64,000 nt of DNA from Pedobacter duraquae (GCF_004362245.1 NZ_SNWM01000002.1:744001-808000); one strand, 5' to 3'; positions 1 through 8,935 are shown, counted from the first letter of the stretch. Notes: generated by a model not told the origin, from the letters alone. A program made the numbers and translations.

Positions 1-2
1 CA

Positions 3-1994
3 ATGCTCAGGATCTGGGGAAAAGACAAAAGTGTTATCGGAAAATCGCTCGAAGATGCACTTCCAGAACTGAGAGGTCAACCTTTCATAGAAATGTTTAA
101 GCGTGTTTGGCTGGAAGGTCTGACGATTTCTGGAACAGACACACCTGCAACACTGGAGGTTGATGGTGTGCTAACTACTTTCTACTTCGAGTTTGAATAT
201 AGAGCCATAAAAGATGCGCAGGGAAAAACAATCTGTGTGCTACATACAGCTATCGATATCTCGGATAGAATTTTAGGGCTTGAAGCTATCAAACGGGCTG
301 AAGAAAAGGAATTGGCACTGGAAAAAGAACAGGCATTGAATGAGGAGTTGGCATCTACCAATGAAGAACTTGCAGCGATTAATGAAGAATTCCAGCAGTC
401 GCAGGAAAACCTACATCTGTTAAACACGGAACTTGAAGCACGTGTGGAAGCACGGGTTCGGGAACTGCGGGAAACCGAAGAGCGGTTCCGCACAATGGCT
501 GAAGGGACAGACATTTTAATTGCCGTGGGTGATGAAACTGGTGAAGCTATTTATTTTAACAAAGCATGGGAGCAGCTGACCGGGCGACCTATGCAGGAAC
601 TGCTAAAGATCGGCTGGGTTGACCTGATACACTCGGACGACAGGGATCAGTTTTTAAGCAATTTTGTTGATAATTTTAATAAACGCGCGCCTTTTAGCGG
701 AGAGTTCCGGGTGATGAATCATGATGGAGAATACCGATGGCTGTTGGCAAGCGGACCTCCAAGGTTTTTCCCCGATGGTTCATTTGCCGGCTACATCAGT
801 TCTTGTATTGACATAACCGACCGCAAAAAAGAAGAGATAGAAAAGCAGGATCTTGCTGAGGAGCTGATCGCCATGAACGAGGAAATGACTGTTTCTAACG
901 AGGAGTTGCTTAGCGCCAATGAGGATTTGATCATTACGCGTCAGCAGGTAGAGAAAGCAGAATTGGGCTTAAGGCTTGCTATTGATGCTGCCCGACTTGG
1001 TGCCTGGCAGATTGACCCCGCTACTAAGCACCTTACCTATAACAAGATGTTAGCCAAGCTCTTTGGTTATGAAGGTGCTGAACCTATGACATACGAGCAG
1101 GCCATTGCGCAGGTTACGCCGGAATACCGTCCAATTGTAACCGAGGCCATCGAAAAGGCTATCGCAAACCAAGGAAACTACGATGTTACTTACGCCCAGA
1201 ACAGGTTTAATGATGGCGAAGTAGTATGGTTAAGATCCTTGGGACGAATCAGTCAGGATGATGCAGGTGCCTACACGATATTTTCGGGTTTTGTGATGGA
1301 CATCACTGAATTAAAACAGGATGAACAGCGCAAAAATGACTTCATTGGAATGGTTAGTCATGAGTTAAAGACTCCACTCACCTCTTTAAACGGTTATATT
1401 CAAATATTGCAGAACAAAGCCAGAAAGGGTGAAGACACCTTTACTGTAAATGCGCTTGAAGTTGCTGGTAAGCAGGTCAGAAAAATGACCACCATGATTA
1501 ACGGTTTCTTGAATATCTCCCGTCTGGAATCTGGTAAGATTATTTTAAATAAAAGTCATTTCAGGCTTGATGAGTTGATCAATGCCTCAGTTAAAGAGAT
1601 GGTACTTATGGATTCCAGCCATTCGATCACCTACAAAATACATGAGCCCATTACCATAGTTGCCGATTATGACAAAATCAGCAGTGTGATTTCCAACCTA
1701 TTGAGTAATGCTATTAAATACTCGCCAAATAATAAGGAAATAGAAATTAGCTGCGCTATAGTCGACAACGCTGCCGTTGTTAGTGTTCGGGATCAGGGTA
1801 TGGGCATTGCAGAAAAAGATATGGGCCATTTGTTTGACCGCTATTACCGGGTTGAAAGTAATCATACGATATCTGGCTTTGGCATTGGGCTATACCTGAG
1901 TGCGGAAATTGTTGAAAGGCATACAGGGAGCATCTGGGCGGAGAGCGAAGTGGACAAAGGATCAACCTTTTATTTCAGTGTGCCATTAGCATAG
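3..1994 (+). CDS. PAS-domain sensor histidine kinase (5' end missing)
   Basis: Cytoplasmic sensor kinase that would autophosphorylate on His and pass phosphate to a response regulator. The window cuts it: the first readable residues already lie inside a PAS fold, so the ATG at 3 is probably internal. Visible order: partial PAS (1-95), long Glu-rich coiled coil (about 96-160), second PAS (160-285), coiled linker, third PAS (325-440), HisKA with the phospho-acceptor in HELKTP (His about 453), then HATPase_c with the N box NLLSNAIKYS, the G1 box DQGMGI and the G2 box GFGIGLYL. No transmembrane segment is present in the visible part. No response regulator lies next to it on the right, so a partner may lie to the left. 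Substrate or signal unknown. Confidence 0.9.
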   Translation: MLRIWGKDKSVIGKSLEDALPELRGQPFIEMFKRVWLEGLTISGTDTPATLEVDGVLTTFYFEFEYRAIKDAQGKTICVLHTAIDISDRILGLEAIKRAEEKELALEKEQALNEELASTNEELAAINEEFQQSQENLHLLNTELEARVEARVRELRETEERFRTMAEGTDILIAVGDETGEAIYFNKAWEQLTGRPMQELLKIGWVDLIHSDDRDQFLSNFVDNFNKRAPFSGEFRVMNHDGEYRWLLASGPPRFFPDGSFAGYISSCIDITDRKKEEIEKQDLAEELIAMNEEMTVSNEELLSANEDLIITRQQVEKAELGLRLAIDAARLGAWQIDPATKHLTYNKMLAKLFGYEGAEPMTYEQAIAQVTPEYRPIVTEAIEKAIANQGNYDVTYAQNRFNDGEVVWLRSLGRISQDDAGAYTIFSGFVMDITELKQDEQRKNDFIGMVSHELKTPLTSLNGYIQILQNKARKGEDTFTVNALEVAGKQVRKMTTMINGFLNISRLESGKIILNKSHFRLDELINASVKEMVLMDSSHSITYKIHEPITIVADYDKISSVISNLLSNAIKYSPNNKEIEISCAIVDNAAVVSVRDQGMGIAEKDMGHLFDRYYRVESNHTISGFGIGLYLSAEIVERHTGSIWAESEVDKGSTFYFSVPLA

Positions 1995-2036
1995 TTCCGA
2001 TCGTTAGTCACAAGTCACGACATGGTTTGATTTTTG

Positions 2037-2044
2037 TATATTTG
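2037..2044 (+). promoter_or_regulatory. candidate -7 promoter box of AraC gene
   Basis: TATATTTG fits the Bacteroidota -7 consensus TAnnTTTG and ends 3 nt before the chosen ATG at 2048, so the transcript would be nearly leaderless. No good -33 TTTG was found at the right distance, which keeps confidence low. Confidence 0.35.
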
Positions 2045-2047
2045 AAT

Positions 2048-2953
2048 ATGACCAGGTTTGTTGGAATCGATTCATTTTATCAAAAAGTTAGTGCTGAGCC
2101 CGGTACTGGGCAAGCACCTGTAGCGCAATTTAATATATTCAGGATCGAAGACCTGCTGTTGCCGAAGAGCAAACAGGTATCCTACAGTAAACGCAATTTT
2201 TTTAAGATAAGCATTATTACAGGGCACAACAAGATACATTATGCTGATCAATGTATTGAAGTTCATGAAAGTGCGCTCATCTTTACCAACCCGATGATTC
2301 CCTATTCCTGGGAAATTCTTGGCGAGCGTCAAACCGGTTATTTGTGTGTCTTTACAGAAGACTTTTTCAGCAGGTTTGGAAACATCAGGGACTACCCTGT
2401 ATTCCAGTCGGCAGACCAAGCGATCATTCCGCTGGATGATGCCGGTGCCGCTCCCTTTATTACCTTATTTATAAGGATGCTATCAGAACTTAATGGCGAT
2501 TACGTATTCAAATACGACCTGATCCGCAACTTACTTTACGAGATCGTCCATACTGCACAGAAAATGCGGCCGGCATCAGGAACAGCGCTTACAGGATCAA
2601 ATGCCGCAGAAAGAATCAGCAGTTTATTTCTGGAATTACTGGAAAGACAGTTTCCTATAGAATTAAGTAATCAGGTGGTTGCCATACGGACGCCGGCTGA
2701 CTTTGCGCGACAATTGAATGTACATGTAAATCATTTAAATAAGGCCTTGAAAGAAACTACGGGTCAGACCACCTCACAATTGATCAGTACCCGAATACTG
2801 CAGGAAAGTAAAATATTACTCAAAAGCACAAACTGGACAATAAATGAAATTGCCTGGAGCCTTGGCTTTGAAGAGCCCAATCACTTCTCTGGCTTTTTCA
2901 AAAGCAGAACCAAAGTTTCCCCCAGCTCATTTAGGGCTGCCACGATTGATTGA
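2048..2953 (+). CDS. AraC family transcriptional regulator
   Basis: DNA-binding activator or repressor of the AraC type. The N-terminal half resembles the cupin-like sensor domain of small-molecule-responsive AraC proteins (FFKISIITG, NPMIPYSWE). The C-terminal 100 residues hold the two helix-turn-helix units, with the typical second unit INEIAWSLGFEEPNHFSGFFK and SPSSFR. I chose ATG 2048 over an upstream TTG (2027) because the TTG would lie inside the candidate promoter box. It sits 80 nt before an SDR gene on the same strand and probably controls it. It is clearly related to the AraC protein at 38180-39061 (shared RRNFFKI/RRDFYKI and NPxIPY motifs), which stands next to a hydrolase. Effector unknown. 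Confidence 0.9.
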   Translation: MTRFVGIDSFYQKVSAEPGTGQAPVAQFNIFRIEDLLLPKSKQVSYSKRNFFKISIITGHNKIHYADQCIEVHESALIFTNPMIPYSWEILGERQTGYLCVFTEDFFSRFGNIRDYPVFQSADQAIIPLDDAGAAPFITLFIRMLSELNGDYVFKYDLIRNLLYEIVHTAQKMRPASGTALTGSNAAERISSLFLELLERQFPIELSNQVVAIRTPADFARQLNVHVNHLNKALKETTGQTTSQLISTRILQESKILLKSTNWTINEIAWSLGFEEPNHFSGFFKSRTKVSPSSFRAATID

Positions 2954-3002
2954 TTTTTGTAGGATTTGATTTCTTTAGGGTAGATTTTCCCTTAAAATGT
3001 TG

Positions 3003-3027
3003 CAGAACTTTGTGTTGTTAAACAACA
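3003..3027 (+). promoter_or_regulatory. SDR promoter region with -7-like box and palindrome
   Basis: CAGAACTTTGTG (3003-3014) contains GAACTTTG, one base away from the TAnnTTTG -7 box. It runs straight into the perfect inverted repeat TGTTGTTAAACAACA (3013-3027; 7-nt arms, 1-nt centre), which ends 6 nt before the SDR start. The same 12-mer CAGAACTTTGTG occurs before the alpha/beta hydrolase gene at 38113-38124. Confidence 0.4.
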
Positions 3028-3033
3028 TCAATC

Positions 3034-3936
3034 ATGTGGACAAAAGACAACATGCCGGCATTAACCGGTAAAACAGTAATTATCACGGGCGCCAATGCAG
3101 GAATCGGCTACGAGACTGCGTTAGCCTGTTATCAGAAAGGAGCAGATGTAATTCTGGCCTGCCGAAACCTACAAAGCGCGAATGACGCGATTGCCAACTT
3201 GCAGCTCGAAAAAGGAAGTGGCACACTAAAGGCAAGGGCAATGGATTTGTCGGACTTAACTTCAGTGAAACAATTTGCAATAGAATACTTAAGGGACCAT
3301 GCATCGCTGAATCTGCTGATCAATAATGCCGGGGTCATGATTCCCCCCGCAGGAAAAACAACCGAAGGCTATGAATTGCAGTTTGGCGTAAATTTCCTGG
3401 GACACTTTACGTTGACGGGCTTACTTTACCCTTTGTTAAGGCATACGCCGGAATCAAGAATTGTTACTCTGACCAGCGGCGCATACCTGAACGGCACCAT
3501 AGATTTTGACAACCTGAAACTAGAAAAGGCTTACGTGCCGGAGCGCGAATATGCACAAAGTAAGCTTGCTGACTTACTATTTTCGCTGGAACTACAACGC
3601 AGAATTGAAAAAACGGGCGATGCCGTTCTATCCGTTGCAGCCCACCCGGGCGCCGTAGAGACTGAGCTGGCCAGGTATATGACTAAAGAATCCTATACTG
3701 CCGCACTTGAGCGTTTTGGCGCACTTATGCTGCCGGCACAGGGTGCCCTAACATCATTATACGCTGCCACAGCCTCGGATGTTATTGGCGGTACTTATTA
3801 TGCACCAGATCAGGATGGCATCAGAGGATACCCTGTAAAAACAGCAATCGCTCCTCATGCTACCGATCAACTGGTTGCAGAAAAACTCTGGAATCTTGCC
3901 GAAGCAATTACAGGAATACAATTCCCCATGCGCTAG
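3034..3936 (+). CDS. SDR family oxidoreductase (retinol-dehydrogenase-like)
   Basis: NAD(P)-dependent short-chain dehydrogenase/reductase. The Rossmann motif TGANAGIGYETA lies near residue 19, the NNAGVM motif near residue 97 and the catalytic pair in YAQSK near residue 169. The spacing and length (300 aa) fit the retinol dehydrogenase/WW-oxidoreductase-like branch. Substrate is not predictable from the sequence. It follows an AraC regulator on the same strand, a common pairing in Bacteroidota in which the regulator responds to the enzyme's substrate. An alternative start is ATG 3052 (MPALTGK), which would still keep the whole Rossmann fold. The next gene, an MFS transporter, starts 26 nt downstream and may be co-transcribed. 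Confidence 0.9.
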   Translation: MWTKDNMPALTGKTVIITGANAGIGYETALACYQKGADVILACRNLQSANDAIANLQLEKGSGTLKARAMDLSDLTSVKQFAIEYLRDHASLNLLINNAGVMIPPAGKTTEGYELQFGVNFLGHFTLTGLLYPLLRHTPESRIVTLTSGAYLNGTIDFDNLKLEKAYVPEREYAQSKLADLLFSLELQRRIEKTGDAVLSVAAHPGAVETELARYMTKESYTAALERFGALMLPAQGALTSLYAATASDVIGGTYYAPDQDGIRGYPVKTAIAPHATDQLVAEKLWNLAEAITGIQFPMR

Positions 3937-3962
3937 ATCCAAAAAATCACCATCTTTAGGGC

Positions 3963-5141
3963 ATGAAGCGCATTCTGCCTATTATTGTACTATCCCAGTT
4001 TCTCTGCACCTCAGTTTGGTTTGCCGGGAATGCCATTATGCCGGAACTTGTTAGCCAATTTCATTTGGAGGCATCCTACGTGGCACATCTGAGTACTGCA
4101 GTGCAACTGGGATTTATCATAGGGACCTTCATTTTCGCATTACTTAGCATTTCTGACAGATTTTCTCCGTCCCGTGTTTTCCTGATCTGCGGAATCTGTG
4201 CTGCCGCAATAAACCTCTGCATTGCGCTTCCAGGAATTACAGTGTTTCAACTTTTCGCATTCAGAATGACAACAGGATTTTTCCTCGCCGGAATTTATCC
4301 TGTAGGTATGAAGATCGCTGCCGACCATTATGAAAAAGGTCTCGGAAAATCCCTTGGATTTTTAGTCGGCGCACTGGTTCTGGGAACAGCCTTTCCACAT
4401 TTTTTAAAAAGCCTGACTACGTCCTTACCCTGGCATTACGTATTGTTTTCTACGTCATCACTTGCTGCTGCCGGTGGACTGGCGATGTACTTTTTCGTAC
4501 CAGACGGCCCCTACCGTAAAGCTGTGCAGGCGTTAGACCCCAAGTCATTTTTCATCAGTTTTCGCAACAAGGAATTCCGAGCCGCAGCAATAGGTTATTT
4601 TGGCCACATGTGGGAACTCTATGCTTTTTGGGTATTTCTTCCGGTGATGTTGATAAACTACAAAAACCAGCATCCTGCATCTGAACTAAATATCCCATTG
4701 GTTTCTTTCTTCATCATTGCTACAGGTGCTATAGCCTGTATAGCAAGCGGCTTGCTTTCAGCACGTTTTGGTATTAAGAAAACCGCAGCCATTGCGTTAT
4801 GTGTATCTGGAATCTGCTGCCTCCTCTCCCCTATCTTTCTGTCCGGATCGTCAACAGTATGCTGTTTACTGTTTCTAACTTTCTGGAGCATGGCCGTTAT
4901 AGCGGACTCCCCCTTGTTTTCTACCCTTGTTGCTCAGGAAGCCGCAGCAACAGCGCGCGGAACCGCCTTAACAATTGTTAACTGCATCGGTTTTTCTATC
5001 ACTATAATCAGCATCCAACTGATCAACCTGCTTATAAACGACGGCTATAAACCATACATATTTATGGCGCTGGCACTAGGTCCTGTCATAGGTTTGTTAG
5101 CAATGCGTTTCCAAAGGAATGCTTCGCCAAAATTGACATGA
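3963..5141 (+). CDS. MFS transporter
   Basis: Inner-membrane major facilitator of 392 aa. The sequence is hydrophobic throughout with about 12 spans, and a central charged loop near residues 180-215 divides the two halves. The first span contains the WFAGNAIMPEL segment seen in sugar/drug MFS exporters. The N terminus starts at ATG 3963, 26 nt after the SDR gene, so AraC-SDR-MFS may form one unit. The 3' end overlaps the end of cutC on the other strand by 56 bp. Substrate cannot be told; a role in exporting or importing the SDR substrate is only inference. Confidence 0.88.
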   Translation: MKRILPIIVLSQFLCTSVWFAGNAIMPELVSQFHLEASYVAHLSTAVQLGFIIGTFIFALLSISDRFSPSRVFLICGICAAAINLCIALPGITVFQLFAFRMTTGFFLAGIYPVGMKIAADHYEKGLGKSLGFLVGALVLGTAFPHFLKSLTTSLPWHYVLFSTSSLAAAGGLAMYFFVPDGPYRKAVQALDPKSFFISFRNKEFRAAAIGYFGHMWELYAFWVFLPVMLINYKNQHPASELNIPLVSFFIIATGAIACIASGLLSARFGIKKTAAIALCVSGICCLLSPIFLSGSSTVCCLLFLTFWSMAVIADSPLFSTLVAQEAAATARGTALTIVNCIGFSITIISIQLINLLINDGYKPYIFMALALGPVIGLLAMRFQRNASPKLT

Positions 5142-5844
5142 TTGCACGTAACTCGATTTCGTCTGCTACGTATACCTTTCCATAATCATTTACTTTAGGA
5201 TTGATATAGCTCAGCGGATTATCGACAGCTATCCTAGCAGACGTATGGTATTCATTGGCGCCACAACTTAGTATTAGTTGTTCCAGATTACCTGATTTAA
5301 CACCGGCACCAGGCATAATGATTATGTTTTCTGATGCCTGCTCAACCAACTGAGCAAGCAAAGTACTCCCTTCAGGAGCAGTAGATTGTTGTCCGGAGGT
5401 AAGCACCCGCGTCACACCACAGTCAATCAATGTTTCAAGTGCAGTAAAAGGATCAGGCGTAGTGTCGAACACCCTGTGACAGGTTACCTGCATACCCCCC
5501 GCCCAATCGACTATCCGCTTCATCCCTTCCACATCTATCTCGCCATTGATGTTTTGCACGCCCACCGAAATCCCGGCACAGCCAAGATCCAGGCAGGCTT
5601 TGATATCATACTTCATCATTTGGTATTCATCAGTGCTGTAGCAAAAATTGCCTGCCCGGGGACGGATAATCGGAAATACATCCATATTGACGCGCTCCAT
5701 TACCTGCCTGATAAAACCATAAGCCGGGGTAGTACCACCCTCAAGCGGATTATCACACAACTCTACACGTGTTGCACCAACGCCTTCCGCAATAATGCAG
5801 GTTTCCAGTGTAAAAGCACATACCTCAAGGATTTTTTCTGCCAT
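5086..5844 (-). CDS. cutC: CutC family copper homeostasis protein
   Basis: Cytoplasmic TIM-barrel protein of the CutC family, historically linked to copper tolerance; the biochemical role is still unclear. The N terminus LEVCAFTLETCIIAEGVGA, the RVELCDNPLEGG segment and IRPRAGNFCYS are family hallmarks, and 252 aa is the usual length. The stop codon lies inside the C-terminal coding part of the convergent MFS gene (56-bp overlap), so both C termini constrain each other. On its upstream side, TATCTTTA (5872 to 5865) resembles the -7 box, and GCATCA-5nt-TGATGC (5846-5862) is a small inverted repeat abutting the ATG. Confidence 0.93.
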   Translation of the reverse strand: MAEKILEVCAFTLETCIIAEGVGATRVELCDNPLEGGTTPAYGFIRQVMERVNMDVFPIIRPRAGNFCYSTDEYQMMKYDIKACLDLGCAGISVGVQNINGEIDVEGMKRIVDWAGGMQVTCHRVFDTTPDPFTALETLIDCGVTRVLTSGQQSTAPEGSTLLAQLVEQASENIIIMPGAGVKSGNLEQLILSCGANEYHTSARIAVDNPLSYINPKVNDYGKVYVADEIELRAIMSILAKHSFGNALLTNL

Positions 5845-5977
5845 AGCATCAGGGGTTGATGCACTAAAGATAGCGCTTCTCCTTTTGTTTGGGAATAAGT
5901 TGAGCCAATAACTGATTTTTATTCAATGATGTAGCGTTATCCGTTTCAGATCCGTTCTGTCTTAAAATCAAAACTAT

Positions 5978-6499
5978 ATGAACGCTAAACTCTGCTTTTT
6001 AATCCTTTTGCTCGGCACAATTCTAATTACTTCCTGCAAGAAAGACAATTTTGAATATGGAAGTGACTACAATAAAAGTTATAAGGCCTGGAAGCAGTTT
6101 CAATCCTCTTCAAACGATAATTACCGCTATGTAGTTTATAGTGGATCAGTATTTGGATTCTCAAGTCAAACAACGATAACCGTAGAGGCTGGAAAAGTTA
6201 CCAAACGCAGCTATGTCCAGAAGGGATATGGCAGTGGCACCAATCAAGAAATTATAATCACAGGAAGTTGGGATGAAACTGCTACCACGATAAATTCACA
6301 TCAGGGAGGGGCTTCTTCCATCACTCTGGAAGAAGTTTATCAGAAGGCAAAGAACGACTGGCTTCTGAAAAGAGAAAAACACATCACTTATTTCGAGGCT
6401 AAAAATGACGGTATGATATCCTCTTGCGGACATTGGGAAGACGGATGCCAGGACGATTGTTCAATCGGTATCACTATCTTATCCATAGAAAAGATTTAA
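5978..6499 (+). CDS. lipoprotein, DUF6174-like
   Basis: A 173-residue exported lipoprotein. The signal peptide ends in a lipobox LITSC near residue 20. The mature part begins with KKDN and then has a YKAWKQF...NYRY segment followed by a TTITVEAGKVT stretch, which resembles the DUF6174 family of small periplasmic proteins. Four Cys residues cluster near the C terminus (SSCGHWEDGCQDDCS), unusual for this family and possibly disulfide-forming. Function unknown. It stands alone between cutC (divergent) and the EcsC gene, 45 nt upstream of the latter. Confidence 0.75.
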   Translation: MNAKLCFLILLLGTILITSCKKDNFEYGSDYNKSYKAWKQFQSSSNDNYRYVVYSGSVFGFSSQTTITVEAGKVTKRSYVQKGYGSGTNQEIIITGSWDETATTINSHQGGASSITLEEVYQKAKNDWLLKREKHITYFEAKNDGMISSCGHWEDGCQDDCSIGITILSIEKI

Positions 6500-6544
6500 T
6501 TGAAGGATGTGGCATGAAAGTAGCGTAGTTGCACCTAAGAAGAC

Positions 6545-7102
6545 ATGGCAACTATGCGAATTCCACGATTTAATACCGCTAATATCAAAAGAAACCTGAA
6601 AGCAGGCTTCAATCAATTGTCTGAGGGAGGCTTTCAGCAGATCTTCAACCGCATCGATCAGGTAACTATCAAGAAAGGCGTCGATAGCATGGGCGTTGAC
6701 AAGTTCATCAATCAATGTGCACTGATGGCGGCTGGATCCGGTATCGTTACCGGCGTAGGCGGATTAAGTACCGCACTGGTGGGGATTCCCCTGGATATTA
6801 TTAATTTAATTACCCAGCAATTTCGTGTGACTATGGCAATTGCCTATTACAATACCGGAAATTACCGCTTTCCATTTGAGGACTTTTTCAAGATCGTAGC
6901 TTCCTCGTTGAAAGCAGATACAGGTGTTGCCATTTCCAAGAATGTAATGGAAGAAGTTGCGGAGAAAATTCTGATGAGCCTGGGTTCTAAAACTGCACAA
7001 CGTCTGTTACCTGTAGTGGGCGCCGTAATTGGAGGTACGATTAATTATTTGTTTATAAAGCGTGTTGCTGACGGTGTTAAAGCCCAATATTTACAGATCT
7101 AA
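6545..7102 (+). CDS. EcsC family protein
   Basis: A 185-residue protein of the EcsC family, named after a Bacillus gene next to the EcsAB transporter; biochemical function unknown. The glycine-rich hydrophobic core (GSGIVTGVGGLSTALVGIPLDI) and the segment QQFRVTMAIAYYNTGN are typical of the family. The C-terminal hydrophobic hairpin (LLPVVGAVIGGTINYLFIKRVAD) suggests membrane association. It is the last gene before a clear terminator at 7112-7138. Confidence 0.82.
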   Translation: MATMRIPRFNTANIKRNLKAGFNQLSEGGFQQIFNRIDQVTIKKGVDSMGVDKFINQCALMAAGSGIVTGVGGLSTALVGIPLDIINLITQQFRVTMAIAYYNTGNYRFPFEDFFKIVASSLKADTGVAISKNVMEEVAEKILMSLGSKTAQRLLPVVGAVIGGTINYLFIKRVADGVKAQYLQI

Positions 7103-7111
7103 TTTCAAAAG

Positions 7112-7138
7112 AAAACCCGGACTAGTTGTCCGGGTTTT
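7112..7138 (+). terminator. intrinsic terminator after EcsC gene
   Basis: AAAACCCGGAC, loop TAGTT, GTCCGGGTTTT: a perfect 11-bp stem beginning 9 nt after the EcsC stop codon and ending in four T. Confidence 0.85.
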
Positions 7139-7298
7139 CATCCCTCTGCATCAAATCTCTCTCTGTGTGTTATCACCCTCACTCCAGCTCACAATCCCAC
7201 CTCACGCCTTCATTTGTTTAATTAACGAACTTAATTCCTGAACAGATTTCAAGGAAAATGTTAATTACGTTAATATGACACAAAGAAACTGCATAGGT

Positions 7299-7748
7299 TT
7301 AATCATGCATCTTATTTATTACGACTTCAAAGTCGCGGGACATCATCGAATCGTAAATTCTGAAACGAATTTCCCATTGATCTTTAACGATTGTACCGAT
7401 GTAAGATCTGAATATCTTTTCAAATCTGTCAAAATCGATATCGGGTTTACATACGATCAGATACTCATTATCTCCTTGAGCTAATGCTTCATGGACATAC
7501 GGCGACCAATGAGTTTTGAGTTCCGCAGGAAGTCTATTAAAATTTTGGGCATCAATAAGCTCACCTATTCCGGTGATTAATTTTTCTTCCAGGGCATTTT
7601 TGCCACGCAGATACCACATACCTTCCAGCTTTTCGATACTGCCAAGTAACTCGCCTGCATCGACTATCCTCCAGGGCTCTCCGGTGCGAAATTGGATAAT
7701 TTGATATACTGACTGATTATCCTCCAGAAAATAATTGAGTTCAACCAT
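7299..7748 (-). CDS. hypothetical protein
   Basis: A soluble, acidic protein of 149 aa with no signal peptide or membrane segment; family not recognised. It begins MVELNYFLEDNQ and contains a GEPWRIVDAGELLGSIEKLEGMWYL segment. I placed the start at 7748, not at the longer 7805 position, because TAAATTTG (7810 to 7803, minus strand) is a good -7 promoter box and would leave the longer start upstream of transcription. It is convergent with the EcsC gene and lies downstream of the alcohol dehydrogenase terminator. Confidence 0.7.
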   Translation of the reverse strand: MVELNYFLEDNQSVYQIIQFRTGEPWRIVDAGELLGSIEKLEGMWYLRGKNALEEKLITGIGELIDAQNFNRLPAELKTHWSPYVHEALAQGDNEYLIVCKPDIDFDRFEKIFRSYIGTIVKDQWEIRFRIYDSMMSRDFEVVINKMHD

Positions 7749-7802
7749 ATTGATTATAATCTTTTTAATTGGCCTGCTGCGGTTATAATCGCAGCACCAC
7801 TT

Positions 7803-7810
7803 CAAATTTA
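7803..7810 (-). promoter_or_regulatory. candidate -7 promoter box
   Basis: On the minus strand the bases read TAAATTTG, an exact match to TAnnTTTG, about 55 nt upstream of the start codon at 7748. This box decides the shorter start for that gene. Confidence 0.4.
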
Positions 7811-7831
7811 CGAATCAAAATGAAAAAACCC

Positions 7832-7862
7832 GCATAAAAACTAAAAATATTAGTTTTTATGC
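7832..7862 (-). terminator. AT-rich terminator hairpin after alcohol dehydrogenase
   Basis: GCATAAAAACTAA, loop AAATA, TTAGTTTTTATGC: a perfect 13-bp stem 29 nt past the stop of the alcohol dehydrogenase read on the minus strand. The stem is AT-rich but long; T-rich sequence follows on the minus strand. Confidence 0.65.
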
Positions 7863-7891
7863 TGGTTAAGAAAATTTAACCTGATGCCTAC

Positions 7892-8935
7892 TTAAAGCGT
7901 AGCCATGTCAATTACAAAACGATAACGGACATCTCCCTTAACCATTCTGTCGTAGGCCGACTGAATATCTTTGATGTCAATCAGTTCGATCTCCGACACA
8001 ATACCTTTTTCTGCACAGAAGTCCAGCATTTCCTGCGTTTCTTTGATCCCACCGATTCCAGAACCGGCAAGGCTCTTTCTACCACCTAAAAGGCTAAAAG
8101 CAGCAATTTCTGCTGGTTTTGGCGGTACACCTACACAAATATGTACGCCATCAGTTCTTAACAGGCTCAGATACATATTAAAATCGTGTTCCGCAGAAAC
8201 AGTATCCAGGATAAAGTCAAACGTACCCATTGCTGCTTTTACCTGCTCCTGGTCTGTTGTAACTACGAAATGGTGTGCACCCAATTTCCGTGCATCTTCT
8301 TCTTTTTTAGGTGAGGTACTTAACACGGTAACTTCGGCGCCAAAAGCAACACCAAATTTAACAGCCATGTGCCCTAATCCACCTAAACCTAAGACTGCTA
8401 ATTTATGGCCTTCACCAACTTTCCAGTGTCTCAATGGGGAATACGTTGTAATACCAGCGCACAAAAGCGGCGCTACCGCAGCGAGATCCATTTTCTCTGA
8501 AACATGCAATACAAATTCTTCCCGTACTACTATAGAATTACTGTAACCACCGTATGTTGGCGATGATCCATCGCGCTCCATGCTATTGTAGGTTTGTGTA
8601 TTACCTTCCAGGCAATATTGCTCTAAATCACGCTTGCAATTTTCGCATACCTGACAAGAGTCTACCATACACCCCGTTCCGGCTAAATCACCTACTTTAA
8701 AGTTCTTAACAGCATCCCCTACTTTAACAACACGACCAACTATCTCGTGGCCAGGTACCATTGGAAAAATTCCCGGGAACCAGTCGTTTTTGATCTGGTG
8801 GAGATCAGAGTGGCAAACACCACAAAATAATATATCAAATTGTACATCATGGGGTCCCACCTCGCGGCGTTGAAAATCCCATGGTGCAAGATCTGTCTGG
8901 GCATCCTGTGCCGCGTAACCTTTCACTGGTATCAT
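7892..8935 (-). CDS. zinc-dependent NAD(P) alcohol dehydrogenase (CAD/YahK type)
   Basis: Medium-chain, zinc-binding dehydrogenase that reduces aldehydes or oxidises alcohols. The catalytic zinc ligands are in CGVCHSDLHQ (about Cys38) and PGHEIVG (His-Glu near 60), and the structural zinc knot is C-x2-C-x2-C-x7-C (CQVCENCKRDLEQYC). The Rossmann motif GLGGLGHMAVK lies near residue 180. Length 347 aa and the GGYSNSIVV segment fit the cinnamyl-alcohol/YahK-like branch with broad aldehyde specificity. It is a single-gene unit with its own terminator. The promoter region faces the DUF3052-like gene at 9089. Confidence 0.93.
   Translation of the reverse strand: MIPVKGYAAQDAQTDLAPWDFQRREVGPHDVQFDILFCGVCHSDLHQIKNDWFPGIFPMVPGHEIVGRVVKVGDAVKNFKVGDLAGTGCMVDSCQVCENCKRDLEQYCLEGNTQTYNSMERDGSSPTYGGYSNSIVVREEFVLHVSEKMDLAAVAPLLCAGITTYSPLRHWKVGEGHKLAVLGLGGLGHMAVKFGVAFGAEVTVLSTSPKKEEDARKLGAHHFVVTTDQEQVKAAMGTFDFILDTVSAEHDFNMYLSLLRTDGVHICVGVPPKPAEIAAFSLLGGRKSLAGSGIGGIKETQEMLDFCAEKGIVSEIELIDIKDIQSAYDRMVKGDVRYRFVIDMATL

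Noticed and set aside
5386..5859. 157-codon frame opposite cutC
   Set aside because: Antisense shadow of a clear CutC gene; His/Arg/Pro-rich composition typical of such shadows.
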